DNA of 38,376 bases, from positions 1 to 38,376 of the forward strand of contig JAKJJU010000026.1 of NCBI GenBank assembly GCA_021713295.1, read 5' to 3'. Made by a program: the position numbers and the translations under genes. The stretch comes from Thiotrichales bacterium 19S3-11. Its GTDB lineage: Bacteria > Pseudomonadota > Gammaproteobacteria > Francisellales > Francisellaceae. This document shows, piece by piece, positions 1 to 8,678 of the stretch (its first letter is position 1; each line of letters begins with the position of its first letter). The notes under the pieces were generated by a model. The model was not told where the DNA came from. It saw only the letters and a list, made by a program, of their open reading frames with translations, and made no database searches.

Positions 1-2
1 TT

Positions 3-1151
3 AGTGAAAAACTATTTAAGCGAGGCCAGCAGTTGCAAATATTAACAAAAATAACACTTCAAATATTTGATGTTGGGATAGATAGAGCTATGAATCAATG
101 GTTATAGGAGATATGTCGTGTACAAAGTAAAAATTTAATTTATATCTTACAAAAAGCACAGGAAAATGGGTTTGATATTGTTATTTTAACTGCTAGACCA
201 AAACCAATTGAGGGTGGTCTTGAGCGATTAAAAGTTGGCACATATTCTACTGAGAAAATCTGTAATGAACTAGTTAACCGTAATATTATAATTCAGGCGA
301 TACATCGCAAGCCAGCAGGTATAAAAGGGACTAAAATGCAAGAAATCCTAGGAAACTATCCAGATGACGCAATGGGTTATTTAATCGATGATCAAACAAA
401 ACAGATAGATAGTGTTCATGCTTTAGGTAATTCAAACCTTAAAGGCTTTGATATTAATTGCGCCCATAATTTGCAAGCACTAATGAAACTTATTACAGGG
501 GATGAAGTAGGCTTTAATAATCTATATGATTATCAGAGAGAGCAATTGATAAAGGATTTTCCAGAAGGTATAGGTGATAAAGAGCAGAGGTTATTAGATA
601 AAATTTATGGAGATATAATATGGAATTATCAAGTATATGCTAGTAGCAATTATTCACCAGAATTAAATTTAACAAAACAATATCATGAAAGTATTAAGTA
701 TTTAATGAGAAAATGGCCTGATATTCAACAGGCGGATATAAAAGTAGCTTCTAAACTGGCATTTGGCGTTGAAGATATTTATAGTGTTTCAACGAATACA
801 GTCATTTCAAGTCAGCTGAAAAATTATATGATTCAGTATGATGTAATTGCTAAATTAAAAGATATACTTCGAAACACAGAAATTAAATGTATACCTGAGA
901 CTCTAAACCCTAATGAGCATTTACCACACGATAGAATTAGTATTTTTAGACATAATTTTTTTACTAGTGAAAAAAATGTGAATGCACAGCTAAAAAATGA
1001 AGTTATGGCAGTCTTAAAGCGGTATGATTCTAATTCTAATAATTTAAAGTTTAAAGTTAGTACATTTATGAATAATCCATCAAAACTATTTTATTATAAT
1101 AGAAACGAAACTTCTATTTCCTGTGGTGGAAGTTTATCAAATAGCCAATAA
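3..1151 (+). pseudogene. HAD-like phosphatase-type gene interrupted by an in-frame stop
   Basis: One reading frame runs from the window edge to 1151 and is broken only by an amber codon at 105-107. After the stop it reads LQKAQENGFDIVILTARP, the usual HAD motif II context, and then LIDDQTKQIDSVHALG, a motif IV-like acidic pair. Before the stop, at the place of motif I (normally DxDxT), it reads LQIFDVGIDRAM, which has lost the second aspartate and threonine. No ATG, GTG or TTG lies in frame between the stop and the ATG at 336, so a shorter 271-residue protein starting there (after an AAAGGGA) would lack the phosphatase core. The C-terminal 180 residues (rich in Tyr, Asn and Lys) are not recognised; a Legionella-effector-like accessory domain is possible. 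The gene converges with rsmB, with only 5 bp between them. Most likely a decayed phosphatase-like effector, with a residual C-terminal protein possible. Confidence 0.6.
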
Positions 1152-1156
1152 TAAAG

Positions 1157-2482
1157 TTACTGATTAAATTTTTTAGTTAACAATGCATAGTAAAATCCAT
1201 CAGATATCTTAGGAAAAACCTGATAACCATAGGTTGTTTTTTGACCTGGTAAATTAACGGATATGTCATTAACTATTGCAGAGTTTCCATTTTTGCTTTC
1301 TAGAAATTGTTTGATTTGATCATCATTTTCTCGTTTGAGTAATGAACAAGTCATATAGAGCAGTTGACCGCCTGGTTTTAATAGCGGCCATAATTTATTT
1401 AATAGTTTTGCTTGTAATGAGCAAGTAATACTAATATCAGTTTCAGTGCGTACAAGCTTGATATCTGGATGACGGCGAATAACACCTGTGGCAGAGCAGG
1501 GTGCATCTAATAAAATCGTGTCAAATAGTTGATTATTCCACCACGTGTCTGTTTGTGTAGCGTCGGCACATATAATTTTAATAGCCTTTGGATTTAACTG
1601 TAATCGTGATAGATTTTCTTCTAAACGAGTTAAACGTTTAGCATCATTATCAAGTGTAACTAAATTAATGTTTTTAAAAGATTCTAATAAATGTAGTGAT
1701 TTACCACCAGGAGCTGCACAGGCATCGAGCACATTGCTATTGGGTTTGATTGAAACTAGGTGGCTTGCGTATTGCGCTGATAAATCTTGAACACTAAAGT
1801 AGCCTTCGCTATAAAAAGGAAGAGAGTGTATTTTTATGCTTTGATTGATGCAAATACAGTTTGGAATGAGATCAATGTCTGTATAGTTAATGCCTTCATT
1901 TTCAAGATAACTGATGTAGGTGTTTTTAGAAATTTTTGTCTGATTGATTCGCAAATAAACGTTTGCATCATTCAGTAATAAGTTTGCTATATATGAAGCT
2001 TGATTGTTATAGTCAGATTTAAGACTTTCTTTTAACCAATATGGTAAGCTTAATAATTCAACTTGAGTTGATTGAGTTTTATTTTCTAATAAATTGCGTT
2101 GATGTTTTCTTAGAACGGCATTAATTAATTTTTTTGCCCAGCTAAGTTTAAGTGTATGAGCTGCATTAACAGTTTCAGATATAACTGCATAATCTGGTTG
2201 ATTTGTATGTTCGAGTTGTACAAAGCCAATAATGATTAATACTTTAATCATTGCTTTAGTTTTTTTTGCATCAATATATCTTGGTAAAATAGATAAATAA
2301 TAGTGATAGTATTTGGCTGTATCAAAACAGACTCGCCAGATAAAACTTCTATCTGCATTTGATAGCTGGTATGGTTCAACCAGTTTATCAAATTGTGCCA
2401 GTGTGGTTTTATTTTCGACTAGCCTAAATATAATTTCAGCGGCTATTTTTCGGCTATTAACTTTTTGGAGTTTAGTTGGCAT
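1157..2482 (-). CDS. rsmB: 16S rRNA (cytosine-967-C5)-methyltransferase RsmB
   Basis: Transfers a methyl group from S-adenosylmethionine to C967 of 16S rRNA. The 441-residue length fits the family. The N-terminal ~140 residues are the NusB-like RNA-binding domain (ISETVNAAH, LINAVLRK). The C-terminal Rossmann methyltransferase has the SAM loop DACAAPGGKSLHL near residue 250, the catalytic motif IV DAPCSATGVIRRHPD near 326, and motif VI MTCSLL near 376; the two cysteines in PC and TC are the expected catalytic pair. Its ATG lies 2 bp after the suhB stop, so the two genes are almost certainly co-transcribed leftward. Highly confident from the motifs. Confidence 0.97.
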   Translation of the reverse strand: MPTKLQKVNSRKIAAEIIFRLVENKTTLAQFDKLVEPYQLSNADRSFIWRVCFDTAKYYHYYLSILPRYIDAKKTKAMIKVLIIIGFVQLEHTNQPDYAVISETVNAAHTLKLSWAKKLINAVLRKHQRNLLENKTQSTQVELLSLPYWLKESLKSDYNNQASYIANLLLNDANVYLRINQTKISKNTYISYLENEGINYTDIDLIPNCICINQSIKIHSLPFYSEGYFSVQDLSAQYASHLVSIKPNSNVLDACAAPGGKSLHLLESFKNINLVTLDNDAKRLTRLEENLSRLQLNPKAIKIICADATQTDTWWNNQLFDTILLDAPCSATGVIRRHPDIKLVRTETDISITCSLQAKLLNKLWPLLKPGGQLLYMTCSLLKRENDDQIKQFLESKNGNSAIVNDISVNLPGQKTTYGYQVFPKISDGFYYALLTKKFNQ

Positions 2483-2484
2483 GC

Positions 2485-3282
2485 TTATTTAGAAGATTTA
2501 GATGTTATTAATTCACGCATAATGGTTGCAACAAGTTTTGGATTGCCAGTAATTAAATTGCCGCTTTTCAGATAGTTTTCTCCACCATTAAGTTCTGAAA
2601 CCATAGCGCCTGCTTCTCGCGCAATAAGGCTGCCGGCAGCAATATCCCATTCATTGGCATTTAAAGACCAACAAATATCTAAATAACCTGCAGCAACATA
2701 GGCTAAATCTAGCGCTAATGAGCCACTATATCTAAAACCTGCTACTTTGTTATTCAAATCCTTTAATGCCAAATGCATATTAGTATCATAAGGCTTGTTA
2801 GGAGATGCGCCAACAAGTGTACCGTTTAGGCCTTTTCTATTTGAAGTGCGAATTCTGCGGTCATTTAGTTTTGAACCGCTGCCTCTAATAGCAGTAAATA
2901 GTTGATCACTATTTGGGTTGTAAATAACACCAAGTTCTACTTTATTTCTATGCTTCAACGCAATAGATACACAATAGTGAGGCAGGCCGTGTAAATAATT
3001 TGTTGTGCCGTCAATAGGATCAATAATCCATGTATAATCCGCATCAGGGTTACCGATAAGTCCAGATTCTTCTGATAAAATAGCATGGTCAGGGTATGCT
3101 TTTTGTAAGTGATAGAAAATTTCTTTTTCAGCCAGTAAGTCAACTTCTGAAACAAAGTCATTAGATGATTTTTCTTTATAAGCAATATCCGATAGTTTTT
3201 CTGCTTTGCGTATCATTACTTCGCCAGCTTTTCTAGCAGCTCTAACAGCGATCGTTAGCATAGGGTCTATTAACTGATTCAT
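2485..3282 (-). CDS. suhB: Inositol-1-monophosphatase family protein SuhB
   Basis: Mg2+-dependent phosphatase of the IMPase family; in enterobacteria SuhB also acts as an rRNA transcription antitermination factor with the Nus proteins. The 265 residues match E. coli SuhB in size. Visible metal-binding motifs are SEESG near residue 70, WIIDPIDGTTNY near 82-93, and WDIAAGSLIAREAGA near 207. It is first in a leftward pair with rsmB and is divergent from trmJ across a 104-bp gap, the same neighbour as in E. coli. Whether it acts on inositol phosphate or mainly in rRNA processing cannot be told from sequence. Confidence 0.96.
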   Translation of the reverse strand: MNQLIDPMLTIAVRAARKAGEVMIRKAEKLSDIAYKEKSSNDFVSEVDLLAEKEIFYHLQKAYPDHAILSEESGLIGNPDADYTWIIDPIDGTTNYLHGLPHYCVSIALKHRNKVELGVIYNPNSDQLFTAIRGSGSKLNDRRIRTSNRKGLNGTLVGASPNKPYDTNMHLALKDLNNKVAGFRYSGSLALDLAYVAAGYLDICWSLNANEWDIAAGSLIAREAGAMVSELNGGENYLKSGNLITGNPKLVATIMRELITSKSSK

Positions 3283-3386
3283 AATATCTTAAAACCTAGT
3301 TTGTTTTTATTCTTATCGTGACTAAATGAATGTGATAGCATGATACACTAATTTAAATCAATACAATACCTAAAAAACGAAAAAAG

Positions 3387-4130
3387 ATGTTAGAGAAAAT
3401 ACGAATTATTTTAGTTGAGCCATCACATATGGGGAATATTGGTTCAACTGCAAGAGCAATGATGAATATGGGGTTAACATCGTTATATTTAGTTAACCCA
3501 AAACAAATGCCAGATGTTGAAAGTCATCAATTAGCTTCAGGGGCAAGTAGTGTATTAAGCAGTGCAAAAGTTAAGCAATCTTTAACGGATGCTTTAGACG
3601 GTGTTGGACTTGTGATAGGGACAAGTGCTAGAGCAAGAAAATTATCGCTACCAGTTATTGATGTTAGGGAGGCTGCAAAGGATGCTTGTTATTACCTAAG
3701 TACAACTAGTCATACTGAAGATGAGGTGGCAATTATTTTTGGGCGAGAGCGAACGGGGTTGTACAATGATGAGTTATTAATGTGTCATAAGCAGTTGTAT
3801 ATCCCAACAAATGAAGCGTATAACTCTTTAAATCTTGCACAAGCGGTACAGATTATTGCTTATGAAATGCGTATGGCAATGTTGAATATTTCCAATGAGC
3901 AAGATTTACCAAAACTGCCTTATATTAAAAAAGCTACCCAAAGACAGTATGAAGGATTTTACGAACATTTATCTCAGGTATTAGTTGCTTCTGATTTTTT
4001 AGATCCAAATAATCCAGGTTTGGTGATGGAGCGTATGAAACGAATTTTTCAAAGAACCCAATTAGAAGAGTCTGAAATTCATTTATTAAGAGGAATTTTA
4101 AAACAAATTTTAATTCAAATTAATAGCTAG
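3387..4130 (+). CDS. trmJ: tRNA (cytidine/uridine-32-2'-O)-methyltransferase TrmJ
   Basis: SPOUT-class methyltransferase that 2'-O-methylates position 32 of certain tRNAs using S-adenosylmethionine. The 247-residue protein begins with the typical IRIILVEPSHMGNIGSTARA (conserved Asn and Arg) and has the knot-forming motifs IIFGRERTGL and IPTNEAYNSLNLAQAVQI. The C-terminal ~80 residues form the family's helical extension. Divergent from suhB. A stretch of about 150 bp without a gene separates it from the secretion operon, and I see no clear terminator there. Confidence 0.95.
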   Translation: MLEKIRIILVEPSHMGNIGSTARAMMNMGLTSLYLVNPKQMPDVESHQLASGASSVLSSAKVKQSLTDALDGVGLVIGTSARARKLSLPVIDVREAAKDACYYLSTTSHTEDEVAIIFGRERTGLYNDELLMCHKQLYIPTNEAYNSLNLAQAVQIIAYEMRMAMLNISNEQDLPKLPYIKKATQRQYEGFYEHLSQVLVASDFLDPNNPGLVMERMKRIFQRTQLEESEIHLLRGILKQILIQINS

Positions 4131-4201
4131 AAAAGTATTGACCTTATATGGGCTTGTGATTATTGTTTTTGATTGGGCTCAATTGATAAGTAAGTTTCAG
4201 A

Positions 4202-4229
4202 TTGCTATGTTGTTAATTTGAACTATACT
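4202..4229 (+). promoter_or_regulatory. Candidate sigma-70 promoter of the type IV secretion operon
   Basis: TTGCTA at 4202-4207 and TATACT at 4224-4229 are separated by 16 bp and lie about 50 bp before the first ATG of the secretion operon. The -10 has five of six consensus bases and the -35 is weaker (TTG plus terminal A). This is the only good candidate in the gap after trmJ. Pattern match only. Confidence 0.35.
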
Positions 4230-4279
4230 GACTCATAGTAGTTTGAGCTTTATGAAATGAAAAAGGAGATTGTTTAGTT

Positions 4280-4612
4280 ATGAAGCAAAGAGCTCGTAAA
4301 GTGATTAATCATATAATTTTTGGTGGCATCTTATATTTCTTATTTACAACATTAGCTTTAGCAAATGATGTTGGCGGTGAGGATATGCCTTGGTTGAAGC
4401 CATTACAACAAATTACCAATGCTATTTCCGGACCGGTAGCAAAATTAGTTGGCGTTATTGCCATTGTGCTTGCTGGTCTTGGTATTGCTTTTGGAGAAAG
4501 CGGTAGTGGTGTAAGAAGATTGTTCCAAGTCGTTATGGGGCTTGCAATTGCATTTACTGCTGCAAGTATTGTTGCCTCGTGGACTGGAGGTGCCTCGGGA
4601 GTCGTATTCTAA
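4280..4612 (+). CDS. trbC: VirB2/TrbC-type major pilin
   Basis: Small (110 residues) pilin precursor that opens the secretion operon. It has a long signal sequence ending near LALAND (about residue 30), then two hydrophobic helices (about residues 51-70 and 78-98) joined by a short polar loop (ESGSGVRR), the usual VirB2/TrbC hairpin. The C terminus is Gly/Ala-rich (WTGGASGVVF). A clear AAAGGAG precedes the ATG. The stop overlaps the next start (TAATG). In plasmid RP4, TrbC is trimmed and cyclised by TraF, and a TraF-type peptidase is encoded later in this operon, so a similar maturation is plausible (inference). Confidence 0.85.
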   Translation: MKQRARKVINHIIFGGILYFLFTTLALANDVGGEDMPWLKPLQQITNAISGPVAKLVGVIAIVLAGLGIAFGESGSGVRRLFQVVMGLAIAFTAASIVASWTGGASGVVF

Positions 4613-4866
4613 TGGCTACGCCAGGCTTTGCAGTAAAAATTCATAGTGCATTGACAGCACCAATGCTTACCGCAGGTGTCCCTAGGCAGTTTTTTATTTT
4701 GAATATGACATTTTTGGCTGCTATTACATTGGGGATGCAATCACCTTACGCATTACCAGTATGTATAATATTGCATTTTGCAGCAGTAATGATGGCTAAA
4801 AAGGATCCAGAGTTTTTTCAAGTTATGGTACGGCATGTAAGACAAAAAAGTTATTATGGCATTTAA
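4612..4866 (+). CDS. trbD: VirB3/TrbD-like inner-membrane protein
   Basis: 84-residue inner-membrane component that in the family associates with the VirB4 ATPase. It starts with MATPGFAVKIHSALTAPML, a typical TrbD/VirB3 opening, has two adjacent hydrophobic segments (about residues 27-42 and 46-60), and ends with a basic tail. The ATG at 4612 overlaps the pilin stop as TAATG and has GGGAG ten bases upstream; a GTG at 4579 in the same frame would add residues that overlap the pilin gene and have no family support. It ends 3 bp before the VirB4 start. Confidence 0.88.
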   Translation: MATPGFAVKIHSALTAPMLTAGVPRQFFILNMTFLAAITLGMQSPYALPVCIILHFAAVMMAKKDPEFFQVMVRHVRQKSYYGI

Positions 4867-4869
4867 TTT

Positions 4870-7326
4870 ATGTTGAATTTATTTGAATTTAGGAAGAAAT
4901 CAGATCGTTTAACAGATTTGCTACCTTGGGCAGCACTTGTTGCACCCGGAGTAGTATTAAATAAAGATGGGTCGTTTCAACAAAGTTTAATGTTTCGTGG
5001 CCCTGACTTAGAATCTTCCACAGAACCTCAGTTGGTATCAGCTACAGCAAGGTTAAATAATGCACTAAAGCGTTTGGGCTCAGGCTGGGGGCTGTATATT
5101 GAAGCAAGGCGAAGACATGCTGTGGGGTATCCTAAAAGCGCTCATTTTTCTGATCCTATTAGTTGGTTGATTGATGTAGAACGGCGTGATTTATTTGAAC
5201 GTGAAGGTGAAAATTATGAAAGTGACTATTATCTAACATTTCAATATTTGCCGCCGCAAGAAGCAATTTCTAAGGTGTCTAATGTTTTTGTTAAAAAGAA
5301 TAAGGTAGAAGATAAAAGTTCTCTAACTTCATATAAAAAACTACTGTCTTATTTTGTCAAGACGGTAAATCAACTTTTTGATATATCAAAAGATTTTATG
5401 TATGATGTGCGTTTTTTATCTGATGAAGAAACTTTGTCATATCTGCATAATTGTGTTTCTGATAAAGAGCATAATGTCAATGTGCCTGATACACCGATGT
5501 ATTTGGATGGAATATTAGCGGATACACCATTAGTTGCAGGTTTAGAGCCAAAGCTAGGAAAGTATCACATAAGAACGGTTTCTATACTAGGTTTTCCAAC
5601 GACCTCTGTTCCAGCAATGCTTGATGCTTTAAATTATTTGCCGATGAGTTATAGATGGGTTACCCGTTTTTTACCACTGGATAAAGTTGATGCTGAAAAA
5701 ATACTTACGAAATATAGACGTCAGTGGTTTGCTAAGCGTAAAGGGGTTATGACCTTATTAAAGGAAACACTCTCAAAAAGTGAAAGTGCAATGGTTGATA
5801 GTGCAGCTATGCAAAAATCAATTGATGCAGATGAAGCAGCACAAGAGCTCGCTGATGATTTTGTAAGTTTTGGTTATTATACAGCAACTATAACGGTATG
5901 GGATGAGGACAAAGAAACAGTCTATGAAAAACAGCGCGAGATTGAGCGAGTAATTAATGGACTAGGTTTTGTTACTGTAGCTGAAACCGTTAATGCGGTT
6001 GAAGCTTGGCTTTCATCTTTACCGGGACAACCGAATGCAAATGTTAGAATGCCATTAATGCATAGTTTGAACTTATCGCATTTATTACCATTTTCAGCAG
6101 TTTGGGCCGGTCCTATTGAAAATGAGCATTTGAAAGCACCGCCACTTTTGTATGCGAGAACTGCAGGAAATACGCCTTTTAGATTATCTAATTACATAGG
6201 TGATGTTGGTCACCAGATGATACTAGGGCCAACAGGTGCTGGTAAATCAGTACTTTTGAATGTGATGGGCGCTCAATTTCTTCGTTATAAAAATGCTCAA
6301 GTATTTGTATTTGATAAAGGAGGCAGCTTTTATGCACTTACTTCTGGAGTTGGAGGTCAATATTATGAAGTTGGTGATGTTGGAAAAGGTGGCTTAGTTT
6401 TTCAACCGCTTGCTTATATTGATGATATGAAGGAAAGAATTTGGGCTGCTGAATGGGTTATAGGGCTTTTGATCAATGAAAATATTACGATAACACCAGA
6501 AATCAGAGAAACTGTATGGAGTGCGTTGAATGCATTAGCTGAAGTCCCTAAAGAACAGAGAACTCTAACAGGTTTAAAATCATTTACTCAAGATTCTCAC
6601 TTAAGACTTGCACTTGAAACCTATACTTTAGGTGGCCCATATGGGGAAGTTTTGGATTGTGATGAAGAGCATTTTGAAAAGGGTAATTGGCAGTGTTTTG
6701 AAATGGAGCGATTAATGGCAACCCCAAATATTATCGCTCCAGTTTTAGCTTATATTTTTCATGTTTTGGAGAAACGGTTTAAAGGACAGCCAACGTTAAT
6801 GATATTGGATGAAGCATGGTTGTTTTTAGATCATCCGATATTCGCTAATAAAATAAGGGAGTGGTTGAAAACATTAAGAAAGCAAAATGTAGCGGTTGTC
6901 TTTGCAACTCAATCAGTAGATGATGCATTAAATTCACCATTGGTGTCGGCTTTAAATGAGTCATGTCCATCAAGAATATTTTTACCAAATGATCGAGCAA
7001 TGGAGCCAAGTGTTGCTGAAGGCTATGAGACTTTAGGCTTAAATTCAAGGCAAATTCAAATATTAGCTCATGCAATTCCAAAGCGTCAGTATTATTTTCA
7101 GTCATACAAAGGAAATTGTTTATTTGATTTGGGGCTTGGCCCTGTGGCCTTGGCTTTTTGTGCTGCTTCTCGTCCAGAGGATAAAAAAATAGTCTCTCAA
7201 ATTCGCGAAAAATCTCAAGCAAATTATCAAGAGTATTTGCGGTCATATTTACATACAAAAGGGCTTGATTGGGCGTATGAGGTAATTTTAGAGCATTTCT
7301 TAGGAGGTACTGATGCAGCCAACTAA
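4870..7326 (+). CDS. trbE: VirB4/TrbE secretion ATPase
   Basis: Large AAA+ ATPase (818 residues) that powers pilus assembly and substrate transport at the cytoplasmic face. The N-terminal half is the CagE/TrbE/VirB domain. The C-terminal ATPase has Walker A GPTGAGKS at residues 453-460 and Walker B LMILDEAW at about 643-650, followed by the RKQNVAVVFATQSVDD segment typical of the family. No frameshift or missing catalytic residue is visible. The end overlaps the next gene by 14 bp, indicating translational coupling. The length and the VirB3-VirB4 order match RP4-type (P-type) systems. Confidence 0.95.
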   Translation: MLNLFEFRKKSDRLTDLLPWAALVAPGVVLNKDGSFQQSLMFRGPDLESSTEPQLVSATARLNNALKRLGSGWGLYIEARRRHAVGYPKSAHFSDPISWLIDVERRDLFEREGENYESDYYLTFQYLPPQEAISKVSNVFVKKNKVEDKSSLTSYKKLLSYFVKTVNQLFDISKDFMYDVRFLSDEETLSYLHNCVSDKEHNVNVPDTPMYLDGILADTPLVAGLEPKLGKYHIRTVSILGFPTTSVPAMLDALNYLPMSYRWVTRFLPLDKVDAEKILTKYRRQWFAKRKGVMTLLKETLSKSESAMVDSAAMQKSIDADEAAQELADDFVSFGYYTATITVWDEDKETVYEKQREIERVINGLGFVTVAETVNAVEAWLSSLPGQPNANVRMPLMHSLNLSHLLPFSAVWAGPIENEHLKAPPLLYARTAGNTPFRLSNYIGDVGHQMILGPTGAGKSVLLNVMGAQFLRYKNAQVFVFDKGGSFYALTSGVGGQYYEVGDVGKGGLVFQPLAYIDDMKERIWAAEWVIGLLINENITITPEIRETVWSALNALAEVPKEQRTLTGLKSFTQDSHLRLALETYTLGGPYGEVLDCDEEHFEKGNWQCFEMERLMATPNIIAPVLAYIFHVLEKRFKGQPTLMILDEAWLFLDHPIFANKIREWLKTLRKQNVAVVFATQSVDDALNSPLVSALNESCPSRIFLPNDRAMEPSVAEGYETLGLNSRQIQILAHAIPKRQYYFQSYKGNCLFDLGLGPVALAFCAASRPEDKKIVSQIREKSQANYQEYLRSYLHTKGLDWAYEVILEHFLGGTDAAN

Positions 7327-8005
7327 CTTTCCATTTGGTAAAGAGCTGCGTCCATACCGTTATGGAGAAATTGAAACGCCATTTTTAACAAAAACACAAA
7401 TGTACGATATACCTATTGGGTATTGCCGTCATAAAGCATATTTCTGGCGTAAAGTTTTTTTTATCAATTTAAGTGTTTCAATTTTACTGATACTATTTTT
7501 TATTATGGTCATCAGTGTTAGGCCATTTAATATTGTTGTTGTTTCAGTGACCCCCCAAGGCCATGTGCGTAATGTTGCAAATTTAAAGCTTAATCAGAGA
7601 TATGATATTGAGTTATATAGAGAATATATTAATTCTAGTATGCTAAGTGTGCTAAAAGAAATCTCACAGCAACCGATTAGTAAAGAAGCAGCTTTGCAGA
7701 TGAATCTTATTTTTACCCAAAAGGCAAAAAACTCATTAGAAGCTTTCTTGGAGCAAAATAATGTTCGCAATTTGTTTATAAGTGGCTGCCAATTTAAGAC
7801 ACAGTCAAATATTAATTGCTTAGTTATATTAAATAACAATTCAAATGAAAGATATCAAGCAATTTTGAATTGGCAAGAAGTTGTACCAGAAGAGCAACAA
7901 ATTAAGCTTAATCCACTAGGATTAAATATAAAAAGCATCATACTTAAACCGATTGAGCAACTAAACGAGAAAGGTAATAATCCAAATGGACTTAAAGAAA
8001 AATAA
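7313..8005 (+). CDS. First VirB8-like inner-membrane protein (extra copy)
   Basis: 230-residue bitopic membrane protein: cytoplasmic N terminus of about 47 residues, one membrane helix (about 48-67), then a periplasmic domain of about 160 residues. The size, topology and position just before trbF point to a second VirB8-like (NTF2-like) domain, but it lacks the diagnostic NWR-type segment of TrbF and the match is by architecture only. It has two periplasmic cysteines (GCQF and NCLVIL). A strong AGGAGG lies 6-9 bases before the ATG, inside trbE. It overlaps trbE by 14 bp and trbF by 20 bp, so all three are probably coupled. It could alternatively be a divergent inner-membrane scaffold protein unrelated to VirB8. 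Confidence 0.6.
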   Translation: MQPTNFPFGKELRPYRYGEIETPFLTKTQMYDIPIGYCRHKAYFWRKVFFINLSVSILLILFFIMVISVRPFNIVVVSVTPQGHVRNVANLKLNQRYDIELYREYINSSMLSVLKEISQQPISKEAALQMNLIFTQKAKNSLEAFLEQNNVRNLFISGCQFKTQSNINCLVILNNNSNERYQAILNWQEVVPEEQQIKLNPLGLNIKSIILKPIEQLNEKGNNPNGLKEK

Positions 8006-8678
8006 GAGCGAGACTGATGATCTAAATCCAGATCAAAAGTATGCTAATGCTTATCTTGAATGGGAAGAGCGTATTGGTTCAGCTCGTATACAAGCAAAAA
8101 ATTGGCGCCTAGCTTGCTTGGTTTCGATGTTTGTTGTTGTATTGTTGTTAATTTGCATTATTATGGCTATTTCTTCACAAGAACGTTATGTTTACGTTGC
8201 AGAAGTTAAACCGGGTGAATATGTCGCAAATGTTAAAAGAGTAACGGAAACAGTAACTCCGACAACTGCACAACAAAAAGCTTTAATTGGTAATTTTATT
8301 CATAAAATAATGTCAATTCCATTAGACCCTGTTGTATTAAGGCGAAACTGGATTGATGCTTATCAGTTAGTTGAAGGCCAGGCAATTGGACAACTAAATA
8401 GATTAAAACAAAAACAAAGACCTTTTCAAAATATTGGTAAAGTAGTTCAAGTAGCAACAATTGAGTCTATTACACAGGTAAGTGATTTTAGCTATGATGT
8501 TACTTGGGCAACTAAGACGATTGACCGTACAGGAAGAACTTTAGCGATTACATTATATTCTGGTGTATTTACTTTATTTAAAGGTGCTAAGCCAGAATCG
8601 TTATCGCAACTAATTATTAATCCAACCTATATGCGTATTGGATATTTCTCATTTAATGAAAAAGGATCAAGTCAATGA
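7986..8678 (+). CDS. trbF: TrbF/VirB8 inner-membrane assembly factor
   Basis: 230 residues. The N terminus reads YANAYLEWEERIG...QAKNWRLA, the characteristic TrbF opening, followed by one membrane helix (about 43-62) and a periplasmic VirB8 fold with VYVAEVKPGE and RRNWIDAYQLV. VirB8 proteins link the inner-membrane complex to VirB9/VirB10 and the pilus. It overlaps the preceding VirB8-like gene by 20 bp, and its stop overlaps the ATG of the VirB9 gene as ATGA. This is the canonical copy of the pair. Confidence 0.9.
   Translation: MDLKKNKSETDDLNPDQKYANAYLEWEERIGSARIQAKNWRLACLVSMFVVVLLLICIIMAISSQERYVYVAEVKPGEYVANVKRVTETVTPTTAQQKALIGNFIHKIMSIPLDPVVLRRNWIDAYQLVEGQAIGQLNRLKQKQRPFQNIGKVVQVATIESITQVSDFSYDVTWATKTIDRTGRTLAITLYSGVFTLFKGAKPESLSQLIINPTYMRIGYFSFNEKGSSQ

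Noticed and set aside
3283-3386. Promoter pair between suhB and trmJ
   Set aside because: TACACT at 3344-3349 could be a -10 box, but no acceptable -35 lies 16-18 bp upstream.
4579-4611. GTG start giving a 95-residue VirB3
   Set aside because: It overlaps the pilin gene and adds residues outside the family; the ATG at 4612 overlaps the pilin stop and has its own ribosome-binding site.
6845-7258. 137-residue minus-strand frame
   Set aside because: It lies wholly inside the VirB4 ATPase region on the opposite strand and shows no protein-like features.
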